From Candidatus Kryptobacter tengchongensis (lineage in GTDB: Bacteria; Bacteroidota; Ignavibacteria; Kryptoniales; Kryptoniaceae), in NCBI GenBank assembly GCA_001485605.1, contig FAON01000011.1:62001-126000 (forward strand): DNA of 64,000 bases, written 5' to 3'. Of the stretch, positions 8,054-16,553 are shown in pieces. The first letter of the stretch is position 1; each line of letters begins with the position of its first letter. The notes under the pieces are model-generated. The model ran no database searches and was not told the DNA's origin. It was given only the letters and a program-made list of their open reading frames with translations. The position numbers were made by a program, and so were the translations under genes.

Positions 8054-8272
8054 TCAACTTTTTGAGGCATCTGGATTTGAAATCTGATTTTTATCCTCTC
8101 CCTTTTTTATGAAGACAAACAAATAAGCAAACAAAAACATAAGCATCACTGCCACAACGAACAGGACAAACGATTTTGCAACAGCAATAATTATATCCAT
8201 CCCCTGTAACCACAAAGTTATTATTGAGACAAAAAAAAGAAGCAAACCAATTTGAAATATCAAGGCTCGCAT
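8054..8272 (-). CDS. Small two-helix membrane protein in the flagellar operon
   Basis: A 72-residue protein with two hydrophobic segments (about residues 4-22 and 27-53) and a short charged C-terminal tail. Its ATG overlaps the end of fleN by 13 bp and fliA follows 30 bp downstream, so it is firmly embedded in the operon. No family is recognised. Position between fleN and fliA is suggestive of a flagellar role, but the sequence gives no functional clue beyond a membrane location. Confidence 0.65.
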   Translation of the reverse strand: MRALIFQIGLLLFFVSIITLWLQGMDIIIAVAKSFVLFVVAVMLMFLFAYLFVFIKKGEDKNQISNPDASKS

Positions 8273-9120
8273 AACTCAAACAACCTCCCGAAAAACGATT
8301 TCTGTTTTTTAACTTTATCAAGAGATAAAAGATTTATTGCGATTTTGTTAAGCGCAAGCGAAGCCTCCGACCTTGGAAATGCCTCAACAAATGGTTTCTG
8401 CATCATTACTGACTTTGGAACCACAGGATCTGCTGGAACTGAACCAATGTGATTTACTTTTACACCCAGAAATTTATCTGCCACGAGTGATAATCTATTA
8501 GCAATATCAGATGGGTCAATAAAACCATTAAAGTTATTTACAACTAACTTCACATTTGCCTTGCCAGTTTGATAATAAACAAGTTTTATAACTGCATACG
8601 CATCCATAAGTGAAGTTGGCTCTGGCGTAACAACAAGTATATAGTCATCGGAATAACCGAGAATCTTTATAACCTCATCAGATACTCCGGCTGGGGTATC
8701 AATGAGTATAAAATCAAAATTCTCTTCAAGTCCTAAAATTTCTTCAATCACCTGAATCAATCTCTCACCCGAAACCTTTGGAAAATTTATAGCACCCGAG
8801 TTTGCCGGTATAAGTTTGAGATTTTCTCTTATCTCAATTAAAATATCCCTAATTCCAACATCACCATTTAAAAAGTCAAGAAACCGAAATTTTGGTGTAA
8901 TCCCGAGCAAAATATCAATGTTGGCGAGATTAAGATCAGCATCGTAAATGAGGACTTTTTTACCGTTTTTGCTTAAAATCAATCCGAGATTTAAAGTTAT
9001 ATTTGTTTTCCCACATCCACCTTTCCCGCTTCCAATTGCAATTACATGTGCTAACTGGTTTCTTTCCAAGACCTTTTTGCGAACGATATTTCTTAAACTT
9101 TCCGCTTGATCAATCTTCAT
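8260..9120 (-). CDS. flhG: Flagellar number regulator FleN/FlhG (MinD-like ATPase)
   Basis: A 286-residue MinD/ParA-family ATPase that, with FlhF, sets the number and placement of polar flagella. The deviant Walker A motif GSGKGGCGKTNITLNLG lies near residues 31-47, followed by VLIYDADLNLANIDILLG, and FILIDTPAGVSDEV is Walker B. Its ATG overlaps the flhF stop (ATGA). The flhF-flhG pair upstream of fliA is a known arrangement. There is a short N-terminal extension before the ATPase core, as in FleN, where it contacts FlhF (AESLRNIVRK resembles the activating 'DQAxxLR' segment). Confidence 0.95.
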   Translation of the reverse strand: MKIDQAESLRNIVRKKVLERNQLAHVIAIGSGKGGCGKTNITLNLGLILSKNGKKVLIYDADLNLANIDILLGITPKFRFLDFLNGDVGIRDILIEIRENLKLIPANSGAINFPKVSGERLIQVIEEILGLEENFDFILIDTPAGVSDEVIKILGYSDDYILVVTPEPTSLMDAYAVIKLVYYQTGKANVKLVVNNFNGFIDPSDIANRLSLVADKFLGVKVNHIGSVPADPVVPKSVMMQKPFVEAFPRSEASLALNKIAINLLSLDKVKKQKSFFGRLFELCEP

Positions 9121-10310
9121 ATCAAAATTTCCTTATAAATTAAATTTGCTATCACCCTTGGCTCCGCAACGGCTATATCATCCGGGACATTCTGTCCTGT
9201 TGTGATATATGAAAGCGGAAGCTTTGTTCTATAAACCATGTTAAGAATGTAACCCAAGCAAACAGCCTCATCAACCTTTGAAAATATCAGTCTGTTTGGA
9301 ACCAAGATTTTAAACTTACTATAGACATCAAGCATATTTTTATAACTTGATGTTGCACTTAAAACTAAATGAACCTCATCTGGGTCGGCACTTCTTATAA
9401 ACTTCGCAAGTTCAGAGATATGTTCAGATTGTCTTTGATTTCTACCAACCGTATCAATTAGAATTATATCCTTGTCTTGATGTTTCCTCACAAGGCGAGT
9501 CATATCATCTGGCGTATAGGCGACATCCATTGGGATATTTGCAATATTTGCAAAGGTTTGAAGTTGTTCAATAGCTGCTATCCTGTAAGTATCCGCTGAA
9601 ATTAGCGCAACTTTGGCATTTTCAAATAACTTATAAATTGCTGCTAATTTTGCGACGGTTGTTGTTTTGCCAACCCCAGTTGGTCCAATAAAAGCAAGAA
9701 CAAAGGTTTTTCTCCGCACCGGCTTAACAGGTTTTGAGAACTTTACAAGCTCTGAAATCACATTTATTATTTCATTTTCAACGATGTTTTCCTTCCTCAG
9801 TTCATCCCCGCTTAACTTCATAAGCACAGCACGAATAATTTTATTTGCAAGCTCTTCTTCAACCTCCCTCTCCAGAAGATTAATAAATGCCTTTTTCAAA
9901 ATAGATGGATATTGAATTGAATTTTTATATTTCAAATGTTCCGTTATCTGATTCAGTGCCTGCTTTACCTCCTCAAGCTCGCTTTTAATCTCGCTGTAAT
10001 CATACCTTTCAAATGTTTCAACTCTTTCACCTTCATTTAAATTTTTTCTCTTTGCTTCAATCTCACTGGTCATCCTTTTTAAAAGATCCACCGTTTTTAC
10101 CGAAACTTCTTGTGGTTCGTTCTTCGGCTCAGGGATTTTTTCATCCTCTATTGCCCCTACAATTTCTATTAGATCTGGCTTTAAAAAACTAAAAAGCCCT
10201 GATTGCTTAATTCTTCTCGTCCCTAAAACTATAGCATTATCCCCGAGCTCTCTTTTCATCATCTCTGTCGCCTCTCTCAATGTCGGTGCAATAAACTTTT
10301 TAATTTTCAT
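9117..10310 (-). CDS. flhF: SRP-family GTPase FlhF
   Basis: FlhF is the signal-recognition-like GTPase that positions polar flagella. The 397-residue product begins MKIKKFIAPTLREATEMMKRE, the canonical FlhF start, and this ATG has an AGGAA site upstream; a TTG 5 codons earlier is less likely. After a variable linker (about 60-190) comes the NG domain: GPTGVGKTTTVAKLA (near residue 210), DTYRIAAIEQL, and IILIDTVGRN. It is the first gene of the long flagellar operon; a sigma-54-like element lies about 45-60 bp upstream. Confidence 0.96.
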   Translation of the reverse strand: MKIKKFIAPTLREATEMMKRELGDNAIVLGTRRIKQSGLFSFLKPDLIEIVGAIEDEKIPEPKNEPQEVSVKTVDLLKRMTSEIEAKRKNLNEGERVETFERYDYSEIKSELEEVKQALNQITEHLKYKNSIQYPSILKKAFINLLEREVEEELANKIIRAVLMKLSGDELRKENIVENEIINVISELVKFSKPVKPVRRKTFVLAFIGPTGVGKTTTVAKLAAIYKLFENAKVALISADTYRIAAIEQLQTFANIANIPMDVAYTPDDMTRLVRKHQDKDIILIDTVGRNQRQSEHISELAKFIRSADPDEVHLVLSATSSYKNMLDVYSKFKILVPNRLIFSKVDEAVCLGYILNMVYRTKLPLSYITTGQNVPDDIAVAEPRVIANLIYKEILI

Positions 10311-10353
10311 CTGGATTCCTGCCAAATTTTTTAACTTTTCAACTTACTTTATT

Positions 10354-10368
10354 TCAAAGCTCGTGCCA
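10354..10368 (-). promoter_or_regulatory. Sigma-54-like promoter upstream of flhF
   Basis: On the minus strand the sequence reads TGGCACG, 4 bases, TTGA. This matches the sigma-54 consensus TGGCACG-N4-TTGC except for the C of the -12 GC. The expected start would be near 10343, giving a leader of about 33 bases to flhF. Sigma-54 control of this operon would fit the NtrB-like kinase it encodes. The -12 mismatch keeps confidence moderate. Confidence 0.45.
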
Positions 10369-10462
10369 CTCTTCACAATCTATTTATTTTTAAACTTTGC
10401 AAAGCCCTGAAACATCAAACATTTAAAAACTGGCTAATATTGGACAAATGGTGCGGATTATT

Positions 10463-10483
10463 AAGCAAACGATTAAATTGCTT
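10463..10483. promoter_or_regulatory. Inverted repeat in the flhF / polysaccharide-gene intergenic region
   Basis: AAGCAA and TTGCTT are separated by 9 bases in the 279-bp divergent intergenic region. It lies about 30-50 bp upstream of the plus-strand -35 box and could be an operator. AT-rich DNA produces such repeats by chance. Apart from this, the two promoters and AT-rich spacer, nothing else was seen in 10311-10589. Confidence 0.25.
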
Positions 10484-10510
10484 CTGTAATCTCTATCACA
10501 GGGTTAAAAC

Positions 10511-10539
10511 TTGACTTTTGTTGTTTAAGTTTTTATATT
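10511..10539 (+). promoter_or_regulatory. Sigma-70-type promoter for the Wzz/BY-kinase gene
   Basis: TTGACT (10511-10516), a 17-base spacer and TATATT (10534-10539) form a good housekeeping-type promoter pointing at the gene at 10590. The predicted leader is about 45 bases. Confidence 0.55.
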
Positions 10540-10589
10540 GAAATTGGCGTTAAATTTATGGGTAAAAACAAATTTTGTTCTTAACAATC

Positions 10590-12923
10590 ATGGAAAAATT
10601 AAGCACTAATGGACAAACTTTTTTTCAAAATGAAGAAGAGACAATTAACTTATATGAAGTCATACAAGTTCTTTACAGAGGCAAGTGGCTCATAATTCTT
10701 GTGTTCATCCTTGTTGTTTTAGCAACCGCAATTTTCACATTTATGCAAGACCCAATATATGAATCAACCGCCGTCGTTTTAATAGAAAAGGGAAAGAAAG
10801 GGCTTGGGTTAACAGAGGCATTTGATATAACAGGATTATCTGAACAAAGGAATATAAAAAATGAAATAGAGATACTTAAAAGTCGCTCACTTGCTGAAGC
10901 GGTCGCCAAAAAATTAATAGAAAGAGTTTATGTTAACCCACAGACTAAAAAAGATACAATTCTCGTCATACTTCCATCCAAGAAAGAATTAAGAGAGGGG
11001 ATAAAACCATTTGCAAAAATTGAAACAATACTTGAGAGATTTAATAAAGATGTTAAAATTGAATCCCCACGCGATGCCGATATAATCAAAATTACAGTAA
11101 GGAGCAAAAATCCAGAAGAAGCAGCTTTAATTGCCAATACATTTGCTGACGCCTACTATGAAAGAAATCTTATGATGAGCAGGAATGAATCAAGGAGTGT
11201 GAGAAAGTTTTTGGAAGAACAACTTGCTGATAAAAAGAAAATTCTTGACCAAGCGGAAACCCAACTTGAAACATACATGAAATCAGCCGGGGTTGTTGCT
11301 CTTGATGAGGAATCAAAAAAATTAATTGAGCAACTTTCTGATCTTGAATCAAAGCGTGGTGAGGCTATTGTTGAAATATCTTCGGCACAAAAAAAGTTAA
11401 ATGCATATCTTGAACAGATAAAACAGATTGAACCAGAATTTGTAAAAGTCGCAACAGAAGCACTTGACCCCTACATTAAATATCTTCAGGAAGAGATAGC
11501 AAAACTTGAGGTAACAAGAGATCAAATAGTTGCACAAAATCCAAAAGTTGGAAGCAAGGAGGTTCTTGATAAAAGCCTACGTGAGATAGATGAACAGCTT
11601 GCCTCATTAAGGAAAAAACTGCAGGAAAAAATATCAGAATTCCTGAAAACCGGGTTTGCAAGCTCTGGGACCCCCGGAACCCAAACTTATGATCCAACTG
11701 GATTTGTAAAGGAGTTAAAACAAAAAATTCTTCTTACAGAAATTGAATTAACAGCTTATGAGGCAAAGAAAAAGGAACTTGAAAGATTAATCAATCAACT
11801 TAATCAAAAATTTGAGACAATCCCATCAAAGCTAATTGATTATGCAAGGCTTGAACGCGCAAGAATGAGCAGTGAAAAACTTTATCTTTTGATTGAGGAA
11901 AAATATCAAGAAGCAATGATCGCAGAACAATCGCAATTTGGATATGTTCAAATTATTGACTACGCAACACCAGGGATAAAACCTGTAAGCCCGAAAGTTC
12001 ACTTGAATTTGATATTAAGCGTCCTTATTGGACTCGGCTTGGGTGTAATGATTGTATTTGTAAAGGAATACTTTGATAGAACGATAAAAACTCCCGAACA
12101 GATTGAAAAGAAAGGTTTTACCGTGTTATCAGCCATACCTGTTATTGAGATTGAAGCCAAAGTTGACGGCAAACAATTGAAAAAAGATGAAGGTAGAAAT
12201 ATAGCTGCACATCTTATAACACACCTTAGCCCGAAATCACCCGTCGCCGAAGCATACAGAGTCTTAAGAACTGGAATTCAATTTGCAAAACTTGACCGTA
12301 AAATTAAATCAATTGTTGTTGCAAGTGGTGCACCTAAGGAAGGTAAATCAACAACATCTTCAAATCTTGCGATTACGATGGCAAAAGCAGATTTAAAAAC
12401 TGTTCTTCTTGATACAGACCTCAGACGCCCGGTTTTGCATAGAGTTTTCGGCGTAAAAAGAGAACCAGGGCTTACAGATTACCTGTTTGGTAGAGCTGAA
12501 ATTGATGAGATTTTTAAACAAACTGAAGTTGAAAACCTTTATCTTGTCCCCTGCGGCATCGTTCCTCCAAATCCATCTGAACTCCTTGGCTCTGAAAAGA
12601 TGAAAGAATTTATTGAGTATTTAAAGTCAAATTATGACATGGTTATTTTTGATACACCACCGCTTGTAGCTGTAACAGATGCATTAATACTTGCAAATCA
12701 AGTTGATGGTGTCCTGCTTGTGGCTTCAGCTGGCAAAACAGAAATTGATGTCATTGACAAAGCACGGGAGATGATTCATCGCGTTGGGGGAAATATAATC
12801 GGCGTTCTATTAAATAACTTTGACGCAAGCGCAACATACGGAACTTATTACAGATACTATCGCTATTACAGATATTACGATTATTACGGGGCAGATAGAG
12901 ATAAGGGTGAAGGCAAAAGCTGA
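10590..12923 (+). CDS. Polysaccharide co-polymerase / BY-type tyrosine kinase (Wzc-like)
   Basis: A 777-residue inner-membrane protein controlling polysaccharide chain length and export. It has a Wzz domain with a first membrane helix (about residues 30-50), a long periplasmic coiled-coil region, a second helix near 470-493 (LILSVLIGLGLGVMIVFV) and a cytoplasmic BY-kinase: Walker A GAPKEGKSTTSSN near 580-592, Walker A' TVLLDTDLRRP, Walker B MVIFDTPPL. The C terminus carries a tyrosine cluster (TYYRYYRYYRYYDYYG), the autophosphorylation site of such kinases. The ATG at 10590 is preferred to a TTG 5 codons upstream. No other export genes adjoin it, so the rest of the pathway must be elsewhere. 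Confidence 0.93.
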   Translation: MEKLSTNGQTFFQNEEETINLYEVIQVLYRGKWLIILVFILVVLATAIFTFMQDPIYESTAVVLIEKGKKGLGLTEAFDITGLSEQRNIKNEIEILKSRSLAEAVAKKLIERVYVNPQTKKDTILVILPSKKELREGIKPFAKIETILERFNKDVKIESPRDADIIKITVRSKNPEEAALIANTFADAYYERNLMMSRNESRSVRKFLEEQLADKKKILDQAETQLETYMKSAGVVALDEESKKLIEQLSDLESKRGEAIVEISSAQKKLNAYLEQIKQIEPEFVKVATEALDPYIKYLQEEIAKLEVTRDQIVAQNPKVGSKEVLDKSLREIDEQLASLRKKLQEKISEFLKTGFASSGTPGTQTYDPTGFVKELKQKILLTEIELTAYEAKKKELERLINQLNQKFETIPSKLIDYARLERARMSSEKLYLLIEEKYQEAMIAEQSQFGYVQIIDYATPGIKPVSPKVHLNLILSVLIGLGLGVMIVFVKEYFDRTIKTPEQIEKKGFTVLSAIPVIEIEAKVDGKQLKKDEGRNIAAHLITHLSPKSPVAEAYRVLRTGIQFAKLDRKIKSIVVASGAPKEGKSTTSSNLAITMAKADLKTVLLDTDLRRPVLHRVFGVKREPGLTDYLFGRAEIDEIFKQTEVENLYLVPCGIVPPNPSELLGSEKMKEFIEYLKSNYDMVIFDTPPLVAVTDALILANQVDGVLLVASAGKTEIDVIDKAREMIHRVGGNIIGVLLNNFDASATYGTYYRYYRYYRYYDYYGADRDKGEGKS

Positions 12924-12977
12924 AAAAGGGTAAGCATATAATCTCGTTTTAATCAGAGAAATTTTTTCTCTATACGG

Positions 12978-13003
12978 CGGGTAATTTTTTCAAAAAATAC
13001 CCG
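12978..13003 (+). terminator. Hairpin between the BY-kinase and NusG-like genes (terminator or attenuator)
   Basis: CGGGTA and TACCCG arms extended by T6/A6 form a stem of about 12 pairs with one mismatch; a run of seven T follows at 13014-13020. A 13-base direct repeat (AGAGAAATTTTTT) flanks it at 12955 and 13007, and the first copy with TCTCT can fold on its own (12955-12971). It could end the kinase mRNA or attenuate transcription into the NusG-like gene. Confidence 0.5.
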
Positions 13004-13058
13004 AAAAGAGAAATTTTTTTCATCTTTAAAAATAAACTAACTGGAGGTGATTTAAAAA

Positions 13059-13580
13059 GTGGATTTAAATTGGTATGTCCTTCAAACCAAGCCGAAGCAG
13101 GAAAATCTTGTTGAATCATATTTAAATCTTGCAAACATTGAGGTTTTTAATCCCAAAATCCAAGAAATTCGTTATATTGGAGAGAAAAGAAAAAAAATCA
13201 CGGTTTTGCTTTTCCCGTGCTATGTATTTGCAAAGTTGAATCCAAGCCTGTTTGATCTTGTAATATATACACGGGGGGTAAGGAAAATTTTAGGTGTTAA
13301 TGGAAGACCCAAGCCCATTAAGGAATCAATCATTGAAACAATAAAAGAAAGAATAAGAGAAAATAGCTATATTTATGTCCCTGAAAATTATGAAGAGTTT
13401 CAACTTTGTCAGGGGGATTACGTAGTTGTGGTTGATGGTCCTTTAAAAGGTTTCGCTGGAATTGTTGAGAGAATAAACGGATCAAAAGCAATTGTGATGT
13501 TAATTTCTATGGATTATCAAGTAAAAGCAGATATCCCTAAATTTTTACTACGGAAAGTTGATCCAGAGATTTTGGAATAG
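13059..13580 (+). CDS. Specialised NusG paralog (RfaH/UpxY-type antiterminator)
   Basis: A 173-residue NusG-family protein. The NGN domain is shown by NWYVLQTKPKQENLVESYL at the start and FPCYVFAKLN and VIYTRGVRKILGVNG in the middle; a KOW motif follows in FQLCQGDYVVVVDGPLKGFAGIVERI. The GTG start is chosen because GGAGGTGA stands 8 bases upstream. Such paralogs in Bacteroidota (UpxY) and RfaH act on long polysaccharide operons. Here it follows a Wzc-like gene but is not at the head of any operon: the next gene is convergent, 8 bp away. It may therefore act in trans on a polysaccharide locus elsewhere. It is not the housekeeping NusG, which sits beside secE/rplK. Confidence 0.88.
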   Translation: MDLNWYVLQTKPKQENLVESYLNLANIEVFNPKIQEIRYIGEKRKKITVLLFPCYVFAKLNPSLFDLVIYTRGVRKILGVNGRPKPIKESIIETIKERIRENSYIYVPENYEEFQLCQGDYVVVVDGPLKGFAGIVERINGSKAIVMLISMDYQVKADIPKFLLRKVDPEILE

Positions 13581-13588
13581 GTGATAAA

Positions 13589-14761
13589 CTATAGATTTGA
13601 GACGATATAGCAAAGTTGAGCACAGAGAAGACCACCATAAATTCCGACTATGTTTCCAGCGACAGCCATAAGGAGTCCGACTGGGGCGAGCGCGCTCTGG
13701 TAAACTGAAGCAACAATTGGAGCAGTAACAGGTCCTCCTATATTTGCTTGACTGCTCGTTGCCATCAAAAACATTGGGGATTTTGTTAATCTTCCAACGA
13801 TAAATAAACATGTTGCATGAATCATTATCCAAACAATCCCCATAAGCATAAAAACTGGGGTTTCAAAAATTCCTTGAACATTTGCCCTCGCACCAACTGA
13901 AGCTAATAAAAGGTAAAGCATAAAATTTCCAACATGAGTTGAACCTGAATGTTCAAGCTCTGATAACCTTGTAAACGACATCGCCACACCAGTTGCAGTT
14001 GCAATTATAATTCCCCAGGTATAATGTGTTATTATCACTCCAATTTCTGGCAGAAGATTTCCGAGCTTTAAAGATAGGATTCCAACAGCAAACGAAATAA
14101 AAATCATCGTCGTAAAATCAACAAAATTTAAGAACTTTTTCCTTGCCTCTTTTATTTCCTGCATTTTCTTGTTTAGTTCAATCAAAACTGTCTTATCAAC
14201 TTGGTTAAATTCATCAACTTTATCTTGATACGCCGATAGAAATATCACAATTCCCATCCACCCATAACCGACGACGGTGTCAACAACTATAAGGGGAGCA
14301 AGCAATGACTCGGGTGTCCCGACGCTTTGCGCTATAGCAAGCATCGTTGCGCTTCCTCCCATCCAGCTTCCCGATAATGCGCCCACACCTTTCCAAGCAT
14401 CAGGTGGTAGCCAATGTCTAAAAATTAACAAAACTATTGGACCTCCAATGATTATACCAAATGATCCCGCAAAGAACATAATTATCGCCTTAATGCCAAG
14501 TTTTACTATAACAGGTATGTTTGCCGAAAGCAAAAGTAAAACAAGCGCAGACGGTAAAAGATAAGTCCTTGTCCAAGTATAAAACTCGGATTCTCTTGGA
14601 ATTATACCAATAGCGGACGAAAGCATCGGAAGAAAATAAACCCAGATAACGGGTGGTAAATACTTGAAAAACTTTGACAAAAAATTTATCTGGCTTGCCC
14701 TGTAAATTATAAAAATCAAAAAAACTAAATATGCAAAAATTTCCATCGGATTTCTGATCAA
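13589..14761 (-). CDS. DUF819 family integral membrane protein
   Basis: A 390-residue membrane protein with about ten or eleven hydrophobic segments. The conserved blocks GVGALSGSWMGGSATMLAIAQ, VDTVVGYGWMG, ELEHSGSTHVGNFMLYLLLASVGA and SSQANIGGPVTAPIVASVYQ are those of the DUF819 family, proposed but unproven transporters. It is convergent with the NusG paralog (8-bp gap). The family's substrate is unknown and the neighbours do not suggest one. The two internal 'G.SxxxGG' and 'AxxGGPxTA' segments look like an inverted repeat of a transporter fold, which is inference. Confidence 0.85.
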   Translation of the reverse strand: MIRNPMEIFAYLVFLIFIIYRASQINFLSKFFKYLPPVIWVYFLPMLSSAIGIIPRESEFYTWTRTYLLPSALVLLLLSANIPVIVKLGIKAIIMFFAGSFGIIIGGPIVLLIFRHWLPPDAWKGVGALSGSWMGGSATMLAIAQSVGTPESLLAPLIVVDTVVGYGWMGIVIFLSAYQDKVDEFNQVDKTVLIELNKKMQEIKEARKKFLNFVDFTTMIFISFAVGILSLKLGNLLPEIGVIITHYTWGIIIATATGVAMSFTRLSELEHSGSTHVGNFMLYLLLASVGARANVQGIFETPVFMLMGIVWIMIHATCLFIVGRLTKSPMFLMATSSQANIGGPVTAPIVASVYQSALAPVGLLMAVAGNIVGIYGGLLCAQLCYIVSNL

Positions 14762-14775
14762 TTCAAATTCTGCTT

Positions 14776-15909
14776 TTATTTTTTAATCAATCGTTTCGCT
14801 TTAACAAATGTCTTGTATCTGTATTCATTGAAGTTGGGCGCTTTGGGATCAAAACTATCAATGCTAACTTTCCCAGAACAATGAATAAATTCTTTATTCC
14901 CAAGATAGATTCCAACATGAGTAATTTTCTCCGGTTTCCCCTCCTCTGATTTTTGACCGAAAAATAACAAATCCCCTGGCTTTAAATTCTCAAAATCTTT
15001 ACCTGGGTCAATTTCAACCCCAAGATATGATTGCTGATCTGCGTCCCTTGGTAATTCAAAACCATTCATCTTAAAAACAACTTTCGTAAAACCTGAACAA
15101 TCAAATCCCTTCACACTTGTCCCACCCCAAAGATAAGGGAAACCGACAAACTTTTTGGCAGTGTTAATCAAATTATCTACATTTAAACTAACATTTTTCC
15201 GCCACTTTTCAAGATTCTCAACTTGATTCTTTTCAACATAACCTGTTCTTCCATCAGGTAAAAAAACAAAAATCCACCTCCCCTCATCTTTCACAACTCC
15301 TAAAATATCTCCCATCACAAGATCACTTACTGGAATTGATTTTTTATCTTTATGCGAATAAACGAAACCAAAATAATCGGTGAAAATAATCTTTTCCATT
15401 TTCGCCCACTTTTCAAATCCATTCAAATCAAAAATTTTCAACCCTCCTTCCTCAATCCACCCAAGATAATTTTCAGGTGGTTCTGTTTGAACGAAAAACC
15501 AGTAGCCATGCCGTTTTAATATCTTAACACTATTTCCCATCAAAACCTGATTTACAAGTTCTGCTTGGTGCGCTGGCTTCGCCCTCATGTTTGCAACACT
15601 TACATTAATAACTCCATAAACTTTATCGCCAAGTTCTGGGGATGGCAATATGATAACACTATCAATTACATTAACCGAGTTTTGTTTCAACTTTGAAACC
15701 AATTCATACTTTGCCTCTTTTACGGTCGTTTCACCCTTCAATATCAAAACATTTTCCCGTTCATAAATTTTTACATCAAAAACCCCAACTCTTTTATCAG
15801 GCACATATTTTTGCGATATCTCCTGAATTAAATTCTCATAAAGATTTTCCTGTGAGAAAACTGATGAAACCATTAAAAATAAGATCCAAAAATTTAAGGT
15901 CTTTTTCAT
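14776..15909 (-). CDS. Secreted NlpC/P60 peptidoglycan endopeptidase with SH3 domains
   Basis: A 377-residue exported cell-wall hydrolase. It has a signal peptide (about 19 residues, ending VFSQ), a short BON-like alpha/beta region (20-95), two bacterial SH3 modules (about 98-160 and 180-230) and a C-terminal NlpC/P60 domain. The catalytic triad is visible: Cys271 in FDCSGF, His331 in ITHVGIYLG and His343 in EFIHCSG. The order resembles dipeptidyl-peptidase VI-type gamma-D-glutamyl-diamino acid endopeptidases used in wall recycling. It lies 14 bp downstream of the DUF819 gene and diverges from tRNA-Val. Confidence 0.92.
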   Translation of the reverse strand: MKKTLNFWILFLMVSSVFSQENLYENLIQEISQKYVPDKRVGVFDVKIYERENVLILKGETTVKEAKYELVSKLKQNSVNVIDSVIILPSPELGDKVYGVINVSVANMRAKPAHQAELVNQVLMGNSVKILKRHGYWFFVQTEPPENYLGWIEEGGLKIFDLNGFEKWAKMEKIIFTDYFGFVYSHKDKKSIPVSDLVMGDILGVVKDEGRWIFVFLPDGRTGYVEKNQVENLEKWRKNVSLNVDNLINTAKKFVGFPYLWGGTSVKGFDCSGFTKVVFKMNGFELPRDADQQSYLGVEIDPGKDFENLKPGDLLFFGQKSEEGKPEKITHVGIYLGNKEFIHCSGKVSIDSFDPKAPNFNEYRYKTFVKAKRLIKK

Positions 15910-15967
15910 CTCTCAAATTTCAAATTTTGTTTATAGCAACTTTTTTATTATCTTTTTATTGAATTTT

Positions 15968-16042
15968 GGGCGGTTAGCTCAGTTGGTTCAGAGCGCCACC
16001 CTTACAAGGTGGAGGTCAGAGGTTCGAATCCTCTACCGCCCA
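15968..16042 (+). tRNA. tRNA-Val (anticodon TAC)
   Basis: A complete cloverleaf: acceptor GGGCGGT pairs with ACCGCCC, the anticodon stem CCACC/GGTGG closes the loop CTTACAA (anticodon TAC at 16003-16005), and the T arm is AGAGG-TTCGAAT-CCTCT. Discriminator A is followed by CGA, so the 3' CCA is not encoded. The convergent gene on the minus strand ends 4 bp beyond. Confidence 0.97.
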
Positions 16043-16046
16043 CGAA

Positions 16047-16529
16047 TTAGAATTTATATCCAATTTTCCTTAAAAATTCTTTCCTTTTTTGAATGTCCTC
16101 ATCCCCTTCAATTCCCTTTGTTTTAACACCATCAATTACACCCAAAATACCACGACCTTGCTCTGTCTCAGCAACGATAACTTCAACTGGGTTAGCAGTT
16201 GCACAAAAAATTCTACACACCTCTGGCACCATCTTAATTGCGTTTAAGATGTTTATAGGATAGCCGTTATCCATAAATATAATAAACGAATGTCCTGCGC
16301 CAAGATTTAAAGCGTTTTTCTTTGCAAGTTCAATCATCGCCTCATCATTTCCGGCCCATCTGACGAGAGCCGGACCAGAGGACTCACAAAATGCGATGCC
16401 AAATTTCAAATGTGGTTGAGTTGTGACTATAGCCTCATATAAATCCTCCACCGTTTTTATAAAATGTGCCTGACCAAGGATGAAATTGATATTGTCTGGT
16501 TTTTCAATTTTTACAATTTTTAACTCCAT
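16047..16529 (-). CDS. Adenosine-specific kinase
   Basis: A 160-residue member of the small adenosine-specific kinase family (DUF355), best known from archaea and thermophilic bacteria. Nearly the whole protein is conserved: [69 protein letters not shown] and [19 protein letters not shown] site precedes the ATG. It lies 24 bp upstream of the tRNA-facing end and downstream of radC with about 24 bp between. Its presence is one of the hints of a thermophilic lifestyle. The physiological role is not well defined. Confidence 0.9.
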   Translation of the reverse strand: MELKIVKIEKPDNINFILGQAHFIKTVEDLYEAIVTTQPHLKFGIAFCESSGPALVRWAGNDEAMIELAKKNALNLGAGHSFIIFMDNGYPINILNAIKMVPEVCRIFCATANPVEVIVAETEQGRGILGVIDGVKTKGIEGDEDIQKRKEFLRKIGYKF

Positions 16530-16553
16530 AGTTCGCTCCTACAAATTTTGTTT

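Noticed and set aside
8091-8321. Minus-strand 76-codon ORF overlapping fleN and the small membrane protein
   Set aside because: It is an out-of-frame shadow of both genes with odd composition (many Cys, Phe) and no start signal.
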